From contig NZ_JALGCL010000004.1 in NCBI RefSeq assembly GCF_022808325.1, positions 170,121-234,120 of the forward strand: a stretch of DNA of 64,000 bases, read 5' to 3'. Origin of the DNA: Cognatiluteimonas sedimenti (GTDB taxonomy: Bacteria; Pseudomonadota; Gammaproteobacteria; Xanthomonadales; Xanthomonadaceae). Positions 40,015-48,265 of the stretch are shown one piece after another. The notes beneath the pieces were generated by a model. The model saw only the letters and a list, made by a program, of their open reading frames with translations. It ran no database searches and had not been told where the DNA came from. The translations under genes and the position numbers were made by a program. Every line of letters begins with the position of its first letter. Positions within the stretch are counted from its first letter, which is position 1.

Positions 40015-40109
40015 CCCTCTCCCGCTTGCGGGAGAGGGTCAGGGTGAGGGTCCGGCTTTTCGCCGGATCCCCACCCTCACCCCTGCCCTCTCCCGCAAGC
40101 GGGAGAGGG
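40015..40109. repeat. nested inverted repeat between atpD and atpC
   Basis: Outer hairpins CCCTCTCCCGC-TT-GCGGGAGAGGG (40015-40038) and CCCTCTCCCGC-AA-GCGGGAGAGGG (40086-40109) are each self-complementary and also complementary to each other. Inside them GGGTGAGGG (40042-40050) pairs with CCCTCACCC (40074-40082), and TCCGGC pairs with GCCGGA at the centre. The 95-bp unit is a dispersed repeat type in this family. It fills the atpD-atpC gap. Confidence 0.85.
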
Positions 40110-40134
40110 GTACACGGTTGAAAGGCGTTTACCT

Positions 40135-40560
40135 ATGGCATCCACCATCCGTTGCGACATCGTCAGCGCCGAGGCCGAGATCTTCCACGGCGAGGCCGAG
40201 ATGGTCGTGGCCACCGGCGAACTCGGCGAACTCGGCATCGCGCCCAAGCACGCGCCGCTGATCACCCGGCTCAAGCCGGGCAAGGTCGTGGTCACGCTGC
40301 CGGGCGGCGAGAAACTGGACTTCGCGATCTCCGGCGGCATCCTCGAGGTGCAACCGCAGGTGGTGACGGTGCTGGCGGACACCGCGATCCGTGCCCAGGA
40401 CATCGACGAAGCGTCGGTGCTGGCGGCCAAGGCCGAAGCCGAACGCATCCTCGCCCACCGCGGCGAGGCGATGGAAGTGGCCGAGGCGCAACAGCGCCTG
40501 GCCGAGGTGACCGCGCAACTGCAGGCGCTGGAGCGGCTGCGCAAGAACCTCAAACACTGA
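40135..40560 (+). CDS. atpC: ATP synthase F1 subunit epsilon
   Basis: A 141-residue regulatory/rotor subunit. Residues 1-85 form the beta sandwich ([39 protein letters not shown]). Residues 90-141 form the two C-terminal helices ([24 protein letters not shown] and onwards). It is the last gene of the operon, 128 bp after atpD across the repeat, and precedes a strong terminator. Confidence 0.95.
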   Translation: MASTIRCDIVSAEAEIFHGEAEMVVATGELGELGIAPKHAPLITRLKPGKVVVTLPGGEKLDFAISGGILEVQPQVVTVLADTAIRAQDIDEASVLAAKAEAERILAHRGEAMEVAEAQQRLAEVTAQLQALERLRKNLKH

Positions 40561-40587
40561 GGTTCGCGCGCGACTCGCCCGACTGGA

Positions 40588-40618
40588 AACGCCGGCCTCG
40601 TGCTGGCGTTTTCTTTGT
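40588..40618 (+). terminator. rho-independent terminator of the atp operon
   Basis: AACGCCGGC (40588-40596) pairs with GCTGGCGTT (40602-40610), with one G-U pair, followed by TTCTTTGTT. It lies 28 bp past the atpC stop and has the full intrinsic-terminator layout. Confidence 0.85.
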
Positions 40619-40718
40619 TGCGGGCATATGCGTGCGCCTGCAGCGGATGCACGTCCGGAGAAACGCGGCACCCTTCACCATGGCTTCGCCGCACCCAGCC
40701 GTCGCCCCCCGGGCTGGC

Positions 40719-41102
40719 TTACTTCCGGTACACCCAGTGCCGCGACAGCACGAAGCCGATCACCCCGAGCACGAACTCCACGCCCGGCTTCGCCAGCCAT
40801 GCCCACTTGAGCCCGGCGAAGGCGTCGATCGTGCCCATCGACCAGGTGCTGATCGCGGTCGTGCCCAGCCACATCAGCACGAAGCGTTGTAGCTGGGTGC
40901 GGCCGATGGCGGTGTCGTCGCCGGCGAAGGTGAGCTTGCCGTTGAGCCAGTAGCCCAGCAGCGCGCCGGCGATGCGGCCGGCGACGTTGGCCGGTTCCAC
41001 CGCCATGCCCCAGTGGCTGAGCAGCACCAGCACGCCCCAGTCCACCAGCCACTGCACGCCGCCGATCAGCAGGTAGTGCCGCGCATGCCGGCCCAGGCTC
41101 AT
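40719..41102 (-). CDS. GtrA-family membrane protein
   Basis: A 127-residue protein with four membrane helices and the GtrA pattern: FLIVGGVQ-like start (YLLIGGVQWLVDWGVLVLL), AGRIAGALLGYWLNGKLTFAG, then RFVLMWLGTTAISTWSMG and VIGFVLSRHWVYRK. GtrA members are thought to flip lipid-linked sugars for glycosylation of surface polysaccharide. No glycosyltransferase gene is adjacent. It diverges from glmU. Confidence 0.85.
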   Translation of the reverse strand: MSLGRHARHYLLIGGVQWLVDWGVLVLLSHWGMAVEPANVAGRIAGALLGYWLNGKLTFAGDDTAIGRTQLQRFVLMWLGTTAISTWSMGTIDAFAGLKWAWLAKPGVEFVLGVIGFVLSRHWVYRK

Positions 41103-41221
41103 GGCGCGTACCGCTCGCGCGGGGTCGGGTGGGCGGCGTCGGGCATCGCGGGGCCGGTCTGGGCGGGTGCCCGCATCGTAGCAGCGGCCGCCGTTAGAAT
41201 CCCGCTATCGTTGCCGCTGGA

Positions 41222-42592
41222 ATGCCGATGCCCGCTCCCCTGCATGTCGTGATCCTCGCCGCCGGCGAAGGCAAGCGGATGAAGTCGTCGTTGCCCAAGG
41301 TGCTGCAGCCGATCGCGGCGCGGCCGATGCTGGCGCACGTGATCGGGGTGGCGCGAATGCTGCGACCGGCCGCCATCCATGTCGTCCACGGCCACGGCGG
41401 CGAACAGGTGCGCGCGGCCTTCGCCGGGCAGGCGGACCTGCAGTGGGCGCTGCAGGCACGACAGCAGGGCACCGGCCATGCCGTGCAGCAGGCGTTGCCG
41501 TCGGTGCCGGACGACGCCCGCGTGCTGGTGCTGTACGGCGACGTGCCGCTGATCACTCCCGCGACCTTGCAGCGGCTGCTGGCCGCACCCGGCGCGCTGG
41601 CGGTGCTTGCCGCCGAACCGGCCGATCCGGCCGGCTACGGCCGCATCGTCCGTGACGCCGAGGGCCACGTCGCCCGCATCGTCGAGCAGAAGGATGCCAG
41701 CGACGACGAACTCGCGATCCGCATCACCAACACCGGCGTGATCGTCGCCGATGCCGCGGCCCTGCGCCGCTGGCTGGCGGCGCTGCGCAACGACAACGCC
41801 CAGGGCGAGTACTACCTCACCGACGTGTTCGCGCAGGCGGCCGCGGAGTTCAGCCCGGCCGAGATCGTGATCGTCGACGACGCCATGGAAACCGAGGGCG
41901 CCAACGATCCCTGGCAGCTGGCGCAGCTGGAACGCGCATTCCAGTTGCGCGCCGTGCGCGTGCTCTGCACGCAGGGCGTGCGCTTCGCCGATCCGGCGCG
42001 CGTCGACATCCGCGGCACGGTCAGCGTCGGGCGCGACGTCGAGATCGATGTCGACGTGGTCCTGGAAGGCCAGGTCGCGCTCGGCGACAACGTCCGCATC
42101 GGCCCGTTCTGCCGCCTGCGCGACGTGGCGCTGGCCGCGGGCACGCTGCTGCGCGCGCATTGCGACCTGGAGGGTGCGCGCACCGAAGGCGCGGCGACGA
42201 TCGGGCCGTTCGCGCGCCTGCGGCCCGGGACGGTGCTCGCCGACGGCGTCCACGTCGGCAACTTCGTCGAGACCAAGAACGCGGTGCTCGGCACCGGCAG
42301 CAAGGCCAACCACCTCGCCTATCTCGGCGATGCGCAGGTCGGCGGCAAGGTCAATATCGGCGCCGGCACCATCACCTGCAACTACGACGGCGTCAACAAG
42401 TCGCGCACCACGATCGGCGACGGCGCCTTCATCGGCTCCAACTCGTCGCTGGTGGCGCCGGTCACGATCGGCAGCGACGCCACCATCGGCGCCGGCTCGG
42501 TGATCACCAAGGACGCGCCGGAAGGCAAGCTGACGATCGCGCGCGGGCGCCAGGAAACACTGGCCGGCTGGCGACGCCCGCAAAGGAAGTAG
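41222..42592 (+). CDS. glmU: bifunctional UDP-N-acetylglucosamine pyrophosphorylase / glucosamine-1-phosphate acetyltransferase
   Basis: A 456-residue two-domain enzyme. The N-terminal domain (about 1-230) has [21 protein letters not shown] and YGDVPLITP, the sugar-nucleotide transferase site. The C-terminal domain (from about 250) is a left-handed beta helix with hexapeptide repeats; [27 protein letters not shown] and [21 protein letters not shown] carry the acetyltransferase residues. It makes UDP-GlcNAc for peptidoglycan and LPS. glmS for the first step lies 9 kb away in the same window. Confidence 0.96.
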   Translation: MPMPAPLHVVILAAGEGKRMKSSLPKVLQPIAARPMLAHVIGVARMLRPAAIHVVHGHGGEQVRAAFAGQADLQWALQARQQGTGHAVQQALPSVPDDARVLVLYGDVPLITPATLQRLLAAPGALAVLAAEPADPAGYGRIVRDAEGHVARIVEQKDASDDELAIRITNTGVIVADAAALRRWLAALRNDNAQGEYYLTDVFAQAAAEFSPAEIVIVDDAMETEGANDPWQLAQLERAFQLRAVRVLCTQGVRFADPARVDIRGTVSVGRDVEIDVDVVLEGQVALGDNVRIGPFCRLRDVALAAGTLLRAHCDLEGARTEGAATIGPFARLRPGTVLADGVHVGNFVETKNAVLGTGSKANHLAYLGDAQVGGKVNIGAGTITCNYDGVNKSRTTIGDGAFIGSNSSLVAPVTIGSDATIGAGSVITKDAPEGKLTIARGRQETLAGWRRPQRK

Positions 42593-42785
42593 GCACGGCG
42601 CCGTCGCGTCGCTGCGTCGGACACGCTGGCGGCGCGCCACGCGCTTGATCCACGTCAGGACGGCCGCGACGCGCCAGGCGGATAGTGCGGGGAGCCGTTA
42701 CCGCGGGATCGACACGAACCACGACGCAGGCGCCGCGCGCCGCGGGCCCGGCAGCGATCGCCCGCGCCCGCAGAGGAGCAGTGCA

Positions 42786-43136
42786 GTGGAACACCATCCC
42801 GTCTATCCGCAGGCCACGCCGGAGATCGCGCGCCGGCGCGCCGAACTTGCGCCCGGTCCGCAGCAGGCCTTCGCGGCCTTCAGCGCCGCCGTGTTCGCCG
42901 AAGGCGCGCTGCCGACCGTCACCAAGCAACTGATCGCGGTGGCGGTGGCGCATGTGACCCAGTGCCCGTACTGCATCAAGGGCCATACGCGGGCGGCGAT
43001 CAGGCACGGTGCGACCGCGCAGCAGGTCATGGAAGCCATCTGGGTCGCGGCGGAAATGCGCGCCGGCGGCGCCTACGCGCATTCGGCGCTGGCGCTGGAC
43101 GCCATGCAGCACGCGCACCCCACGCCCGCGACCTGA
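42786..43136 (+). CDS. carboxymuconolactone decarboxylase/AhpD-like protein
   Basis: A 116-residue all-helical protein. The core is KQLIAVAVAHVTQCPYCIKGHTRAAIRHGATAQQVMEAIWVAAEMRAGGAYAHS, with the CPYC and downstream His of AhpD-like peroxidase reductants. The start is a GTG at 42786 (VEHHPVYPQ) preceded by GAGGAG. The CxxC with nearby His favours a thiol-disulfide role over decarboxylation. It lies 17 bp upstream of a cysteine synthase-like gene, so both may act in sulfur or peroxide metabolism. Confidence 0.85.
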   Translation: MEHHPVYPQATPEIARRRAELAPGPQQAFAAFSAAVFAEGALPTVTKQLIAVAVAHVTQCPYCIKGHTRAAIRHGATAQQVMEAIWVAAEMRAGGAYAHSALALDAMQHAHPTPAT

Positions 43137-43153
43137 ACCTACGGAGCACAGCC

Positions 43154-44107
43154 ATGCAACCCGTGCGTTACCAGGGCGTTTCATCCTCGATCCTCGATGC
43201 CATCGGCGACACCCCGTTGCTGGAAGTCGAAGGCGTGTTCGCCAAGCTCGAGTTCCTCAATCCTTCCGGCTCGATCAAGGCGCGCATCGCCCGCTACATG
43301 ATCGAACGCGCCGAACAGGCGGGCATGCTCAGGCCCGGCGACACGATCGTCGAGGCCACCAGCGGCAACACCGGCAACGCGCTGGCGATGGTTGCCGCGG
43401 TCAAGGGTTACCGGATGCTGGTGGTGATGCCGGAAGGGTTGTCGAGCGAGCGCGTGGCGATCTCGCGCGCATTCGGGGCGGAGGTGCTGTTCTGCGGCAA
43501 CTTCCACGTCAACGCCGCGCTCGACCGGGCGCGCGAGCTGGGCCGGCAACCGGGCCATTTCTGTCCCAGCCAGTTCGAGTCGGAGTGGAACATCGAGGAG
43601 AACCGGCAGGTCCTGGGGCAGGAAATCCTGCGCCAGCTGCCCGATGGCCGGCTGCCGGACGCGCTGGTGCTCGGGGTCGGCACCGGCGGCACCCTGGTCG
43701 GGGTCGGGCAGGCGTTCCGCGCGGTCAATCCGCGGGTACGGTTGTTCGCGATGGAGCCGAGCGAGTCGAGCACGATCCTGTGCGGCGAGATCGGCACCCA
43801 CGACATCGAGGGCATCTCCGACGGCTTCGTGCCCGGCATCTTCCAGCGCAACGCCGGGCTGGTGGACGAGGTGCTGACCGTGTCCAGCGACGATGCGATC
43901 GCATCGATGCGCCACCTCGCGCGCGCCCACGGCCTGCTGTGCGGCCCGAGTTCGGGCGCGCACCTGCTGGCCGCCAAACGCGTGCGCGAGCGGTTCAAGG
44001 AGCTGGCGACCGTGGTCACCGCGTTCTGCGACGAAGGCGAGAAATACCTGCACGAATACTTCATTCAGCCGCAGCCGGCCGCGGTCGGTCCCGCCCACTT
44101 CGGTTGA
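43154..44107 (+). CDS. cysteine synthase-like PLP-dependent enzyme
   Basis: A 317-residue fold-type II PLP enzyme. PLP lysine is K42 in NPSGSIKARI, substrate loop EATSGNTGNALAMVAA, phosphate-binding GVGTGGTLVGVG and a C-terminal GLLCGPSSGAH. The family covers O-acetylserine sulfhydrylase and cystathionine beta-synthase catalytic domains. A shortened N terminus and IKARI in place of the common VKDR leave the exact substrate open. It probably forms an operon with the CxxC-containing protein upstream. Confidence 0.85.
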   Translation: MQPVRYQGVSSSILDAIGDTPLLEVEGVFAKLEFLNPSGSIKARIARYMIERAEQAGMLRPGDTIVEATSGNTGNALAMVAAVKGYRMLVVMPEGLSSERVAISRAFGAEVLFCGNFHVNAALDRARELGRQPGHFCPSQFESEWNIEENRQVLGQEILRQLPDGRLPDALVLGVGTGGTLVGVGQAFRAVNPRVRLFAMEPSESSTILCGEIGTHDIEGISDGFVPGIFQRNAGLVDEVLTVSSDDAIASMRHLARAHGLLCGPSSGAHLLAAKRVRERFKELATVVTAFCDEGEKYLHEYFIQPQPAAVGPAHFG

Positions 44108-44141
44108 TGCGCGTGGGGCGCACCGCGCGCCGCGGCCGTCG

Positions 44142-45470
44142 TCAGTCGGGCAGCACCAGCGACACGCACAAGCCGCCGCCGTCGCGGTTGAGCAGTGCGA
44201 TGCGGCCGCCGTGGGCTTCGGCGATCTCGCGCGCCAGCGCCAGGCCCAGCCCGGTGCCGTTGCGCTTGGTCGAATAGAACGGCAGCAGCGCGTTGGCCAG
44301 CACCGCTTCGTTCATGCCCTGGCCGCGGTCCAGCACGTCGATGCGCCAGCCGCCGGACGCCCGGCGCAGGGCCAGCCTGACTTCATGCGCTGGCGATCCG
44401 GATTCGTGCGCGTTCTTGAGCAGGTTCAACAGGCCCTGTTCCAGCTGGGCGACGTCGAAGCGGCCGATGTGGTCGGCGAAGCTGCCCTCGGCGACGAATT
44501 CCACCTGCGTGCGCAGCTGCGCCAGGAACCGATCCCAGGGCACCGATTCCAGCCGCGGTGCCGGCAGCTTCGCAAAGCGCGCGTAGTCGCGGATGAAGCC
44601 TTCCAGGTGGCGCGCGCGCTCCTCGATCGTGGCCAGCGCGGTGGGCAGCCGCTCCAGCTGCCCGCGCCGCAGCAGCTCGGCGCCCGAATGCGCCAGCGAG
44701 GCGATCGGCGCCAGCGAGTTGTTGAGCTCGTGGCTGATCACCCGGATCACCTTCTTCCAGGTCTGCACTTCCTGCCGGCGCAGTTCCGCGGTCAGCTGCC
44801 GCAGCAGCACCAGCTCGTGGCGGCGGCCATTGAGGCGGAAGTGGCGCCGGGCGAGGTGGTAGATGTCCTCGTTGCCGTTGTCGACGTCGTTCTCGTCGCC
44901 GAGGGTGAACATGCCGTCGCCGCCGCGCTCGAAGGCCTCGCGCACCGCTTCCGGGGTGTTCGCCAGCAGCGCGTCGAAGGACTGGCCTTCGAGCTTGCGG
45001 CCGTCGCCGAGCAGCTTGCGCGCGGCGAGGTTGGCGTGGACCACCCGTCGCGAGGGATCCACCAGCAGCATCGCCACGGGCGTGTTCTGCACCATGGTGT
45101 CGAGCAGCAGCTCGCGCTGCACCAGCGCGAGCCGTTGTTCGCGCAGCGTCTCGGCGAGCGCGTTGTGGCTGGCGACCAGTTCGCCGAGTTCGCCGCGTCC
45201 GCTCCAGGCCAGGCCGAAGCCGAAGTCGCCGTCGCGATAGCTGGCGACACTGCCGGCGAGCGCGCGGAACAGCGAATTCATCGGTGCGAACGCGCGCCGC
45301 ACGTGGTACAGGAGCAATGGCGCCAGCAACGCGACCGACAGTAGCGCGGCCCATGCGCCTTCGAGCCAGCGCGACAGCAGCAGCGACAGCGCCTCCGCGA
45401 GCGCGGCGTACACCAGCGCCAGCGCGGCGAACACCAGGCTCAACGGCAGGCGCTGGCGCCAGCGCATCAT
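44142..45470 (-). CDS. membrane sensor histidine kinase, NtrY-like
   Basis: A 442-residue kinase. Two membrane helices (about residues 10-33 and 40-57) have almost no periplasmic loop, then a HAMP-like linker, a PAS domain (about 120-225, MVQNTPVAMLLVDPSRRVVHAN), the H box VIRVISHELNNSLAP with phosphorylated His247, and an ATPase domain (N box LLNLLKNAHES, G box GTGLGLALAREIAEAHGGRI). The start at 45470 (or 45467) was chosen from the membrane helices. It is the last gene of the leftward cluster and pairs with the NtrC-type regulator upstream. Confidence 0.93.
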   Translation of the reverse strand: MMRWRQRLPLSLVFAALALVYAALAEALSLLLSRWLEGAWAALLSVALLAPLLLYHVRRAFAPMNSLFRALAGSVASYRDGDFGFGLAWSGRGELGELVASHNALAETLREQRLALVQRELLLDTMVQNTPVAMLLVDPSRRVVHANLAARKLLGDGRKLEGQSFDALLANTPEAVREAFERGGDGMFTLGDENDVDNGNEDIYHLARRHFRLNGRRHELVLLRQLTAELRRQEVQTWKKVIRVISHELNNSLAPIASLAHSGAELLRRGQLERLPTALATIEERARHLEGFIRDYARFAKLPAPRLESVPWDRFLAQLRTQVEFVAEGSFADHIGRFDVAQLEQGLLNLLKNAHESGSPAHEVRLALRRASGGWRIDVLDRGQGMNEAVLANALLPFYSTKRNGTGLGLALAREIAEAHGGRIALLNRDGGGLCVSLVLPD

Positions 45471-45516
45471 TGGCGGTGGCCGGGCCGGATGTGCGCGGGC
45501 GTCGCATTGCGCAGGT

Positions 45517-46863
45517 TCACGGGCGCGCGATCCCGAGGCGGTCGAGGCGACGGTACAGCGCCTGCCGCGACAGCCCGAGCTCCGCTGCCGCCTGGGCCAG
45601 GATGCCGCCGTTGCGTGCCAGCGCGGCTTCGATCGTGGCGCGGTCGGGTTCGTCGCCGCCGGCGAGCGGAGCCGTGCCAGCCGCTGCCGACGCCGGCAGG
45701 CCCAGGTCGCCCGCACCCAGGGTCGCGGTCTTCGCCAGCAGGGCGGCGCGTTGCACGGCATTGCGCAGTTCGCGCACGTTGCCGGGCCAGCGATGCGCCA
45801 GCAGCGCGCGCACTGCGTCGTCGCCGAACTGCTTGCCGGGCGGCAGGAAATGGCGCGCCAGCGGCAGGATGTCGTCCGGGCGTTCGGCCAGCGGCGGCAA
45901 TGCCAGCTCGATCGCGTTGAGCCGGTAATAGAGGTCCTCGCGGAACTGCCCGGCGCGGATCAGCGCCGGCAGGTCGGCGTTGGTGGCGCTGACGACGCGC
46001 ACCTTGACCTGGCGCTCCTTGTTGCTGCCCAGGCGCTGGAAGCGGCCGCTCTCGAGCACGCGCAGCAGCTTGACCTGGCCGGCGGCGGGCAGCGTGCCGA
46101 TCTCGTCCAGGAACAGCGTGCCGCCATCGGCCGCCTCGAACTTGCCCTCGCGCGCGCGCTGCGCGCCGGTGTAGGCGCCGGCTTCGGCGCCGAACAGCTC
46201 GGCCTCGATCAGTTCGCCGGGCAGCGCGCCGCAGTTGAGCGCGACGAACGGCCCGTCCTTGACCAGCGAATTGGCGTGCACGATCTCGGCGATCTTCTCC
46301 TTGCCGGCGCCATTGGGTCCGGTGACCAGCACCGGCAGTTCCGAACGCGCCACCTGGCAGGCCAGCGCCAGCACGCGCTCGCTGGCGGCATCGGCGAACA
46401 CGTAGCCACGCAGGTCGTGGTCGCGTTCCAGCGCGCTGCGGCGGCGCTGCGCGCCTTCGCGATGGCGGGCGAGTTCGCGCCGCGTTTCCGACAGCTCCAG
46501 CAGGTTGTTGACGGCGGCCAGCAGCTTGCGGTCGTCCCAGGGCTTGGCGAGGTAGTCGGCGGCGCCGGCGCGGACCAGGTCGACCGCCGATTCCAGGTGC
46601 GTCCAGGCGGTCAGTAGGATCACCGGCAGGTCGGGGTGGCGCGCGCGGATCTGGCCGAACAGCGCCACGCCTTCCTCGCCCGAGGTGGTGTCGGCGCGGA
46701 AGTTCATGTCCTGCACCACCAGGTCGATCGGCTCGCGCTCCAGCATCGCGAGCCCGGCCTCCGGGTCGCTCGCGGCGCGGGTATCGATGTCGTGCAGCGA
46801 GAACAGCGTTTCCAGCGCGGTCGCGACCGCGGGGTTGTCGTCGATGACCAGGATGGTGGGCAT
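45517..46863 (-). CDS. sigma54-dependent response regulator, NtrC-type
   Basis: A 448-residue regulator. The receiver domain (1-120) has Asp8/Asp9, phospho-acceptor Asp52, Thr85 and Lys107. The AAA+ domain has Walker [10 protein letters not shown] (GETGTGKE in NtrC) at about residue 180, the sigma54-contact loop GAYTGA in place of GAFTGA, Walker [11 protein letters not shown] and [10 protein letters not shown]. The C-terminal Fis-type HTH is [24 protein letters not shown]. It should activate sigma54 promoters when phosphorylated by the kinase next door. The best candidate target is the promoter at 51664-51680 that drives the same cluster. Confidence 0.95.
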   Translation of the reverse strand: MPTILVIDDNPAVATALETLFSLHDIDTRAASDPEAGLAMLEREPIDLVVQDMNFRADTTSGEEGVALFGQIRARHPDLPVILLTAWTHLESAVDLVRAGAADYLAKPWDDRKLLAAVNNLLELSETRRELARHREGAQRRRSALERDHDLRGYVFADAASERVLALACQVARSELPVLVTGPNGAGKEKIAEIVHANSLVKDGPFVALNCGALPGELIEAELFGAEAGAYTGAQRAREGKFEAADGGTLFLDEIGTLPAAGQVKLLRVLESGRFQRLGSNKERQVKVRVVSATNADLPALIRAGQFREDLYYRLNAIELALPPLAERPDDILPLARHFLPPGKQFGDDAVRALLAHRWPGNVRELRNAVQRAALLAKTATLGAGDLGLPASAAAGTAPLAGGDEPDRATIEAALARNGGILAQAAAELGLSRQALYRRLDRLGIARP

Positions 46864-46919
46864 GGCGTCCTTATACCGTTCCGGGCGGGCGCCGTGCAGC
46901 GCCCGTTCCGGGTTGGCGC

Positions 46920-47009
46920 TCAGCCCGCGCGCAGGAGGGCGTCGATCCGCCCCGGCGCGAGCAAGGGCCCCAGCAGCAGCACCAGCAGGAGGTTCGGCAG
47001 GTCGTCCAT
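46920..47009 (-). CDS. 29-residue hydrophobic small ORF
   Basis: ATG at 47009 begins a 29-codon frame: a short acidic start (MDDLPN), a hydrophobic helix (LLLVLLLGPLLAP) and a polar end (GRIDALLRAG). It starts 13 nt after the stop of the second permease gene and ends 56 nt before the regulator gene. A GAGG lies about 8 nt before the ATG. It is too short for routine gene callers. Evidence is the position, the ribosome site and the membrane-helix pattern only. Confidence 0.4.
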   Translation of the reverse strand: MDDLPNLLLVLLLGPLLAPGRIDALLRAG

Positions 47010-47022
47010 GCGGGTCGCCTCG

Positions 47023-48249
47023 TCACACGCTGCGCGTGGCCACGGCCGGCGGCACCGCCGCCGCGCGCCGCGCCGGGCCGAGCACCGACAGCTGGCCCAG
47101 CAGCCACAGCACCAGGGCGCCGACCGGCAGGTACACCGCCGGCAATCGCGGCAGTTCCGCCTTCGACATCATCATCTGGTTGAGCGCGTACGCCAGCAGC
47201 ATGCCGATGATGATGCCGGCCGTGGCCAGCACGAAGTTCTCGAGCTGGAAGTAGCGCAGCACCTGGCCGCGGGTGGCGCCGAGCGCCCGGCGCACGCCGA
47301 TCTGCTTGGTGCGCTGCGCGACCCAGAAGCTGGCCAGGCCGACGATGCCCAGCGCGGTCACCACCAGCAGCAGCACGCTGACGATCACCAGCATCCACGA
47401 CATCGCGCGGTCCTGGCGGTAGAAATCGTGGCGCATTTCCTCGAGCGTCTGCTGCTTGAGGATGATCCGGCTGGGACCGTTGCGCTCCAACGCCTCCACC
47501 GCCGCCTCCAGCACTTCGGCGCGACGCTCAGGCGAAGTGCGCAGCAGGTAGTTGCCGCCGACGTTGAACGGCACCCGCAGCGGCAGCAGCATCGAGTAGT
47601 AGTAGGCCTCCGGGCCACCCTGCTCGTTGGGGCGCGCCAGCTTGTCGACCACGCCGACCACGCGGGTGCCGCCCTCGCCCCAGCTGTAGAAGGTCTTGCC
47701 CAGCGCGTCCTGCCCCGGCCACAACTTGTCGGCCATGTCTTTGGTGATGATCGCCACCGGCACCGCGAGGTTGGCGCCCGGGTTGTTGAACGCATCCCAG
47801 TCCACCATCTCGTCGGCGTTGAAGTAGCGCCCGGCGACCAGGGTCAAGCCCATGGTCGTGGGCAGTGTCTCGTCGCCGAGGTAGGTGGTCGCGTTGAGCG
47901 AGGACTGCCGCTGCTCCGGGGCCAGGGTGACGCCGCTGTTCCAGGAGCTGTTGCCGAAGTTCACCTCGTTGGTGACGCTGGCCGACTTCACGCCGGGGAT
48001 CGCGCGCAGCGCAGCCAGGTCGGAACTGGTCAGCGCCGCGGCGTTGTCGCTCTGGCCGATGCCGGCGATCTGGATGCGGACGATCTCGTCCTCGGCGGCG
48101 CCGCTGGGGCGGTCCATCCGCTCCAGGCGGCCGCCGATCAGGAACATCGCATTGCAGATGATCGCGCAGCTCAGTGCGATCTCGAGCACGATCAGCGCGG
48201 CGGCGGTCTTGTGCCGGCGCAGGGTGGAAAGGATGGGGCGCAGTTCCAT
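47023..48249 (-). CDS. ABC exporter permease, FtsX/MacB-like (second permease)
   Basis: A 408-residue membrane protein. One N-terminal helix (about residues 18-38) is followed by a periplasmic MacB-like domain (about 45-270), then three C-terminal helices; RTKQIGVRRALGATRGQVLRYFQLEN is the FtsX-family cytoplasmic coupling segment. It has no ATPase domain, unlike MacB. Together with the homologous permease upstream it probably forms a heterodimer driven by the ATPase at 49593. Confidence 0.92.
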   Translation of the reverse strand: MELRPILSTLRRHKTAAALIVLEIALSCAIICNAMFLIGGRLERMDRPSGAAEDEIVRIQIAGIGQSDNAAALTSSDLAALRAIPGVKSASVTNEVNFGNSSWNSGVTLAPEQRQSSLNATTYLGDETLPTTMGLTLVAGRYFNADEMVDWDAFNNPGANLAVPVAIITKDMADKLWPGQDALGKTFYSWGEGGTRVVGVVDKLARPNEQGGPEAYYYSMLLPLRVPFNVGGNYLLRTSPERRAEVLEAAVEALERNGPSRIILKQQTLEEMRHDFYRQDRAMSWMLVIVSVLLLVVTALGIVGLASFWVAQRTKQIGVRRALGATRGQVLRYFQLENFVLATAGIIIGMLLAYALNQMMMSKAELPRLPAVYLPVGALVLWLLGQLSVLGPARRAAAVPPAVATRSV

Positions 48250-48265
48250 GTCGGTTCTCCGGTGA

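Noticed and set aside
46861..46885. GGTATAAGG before the regulator gene resembles half of the lexA palindrome.
   Set aside because: Only one half is present; it is explained by the AAGGA ribosome site in front of the regulator ATG.
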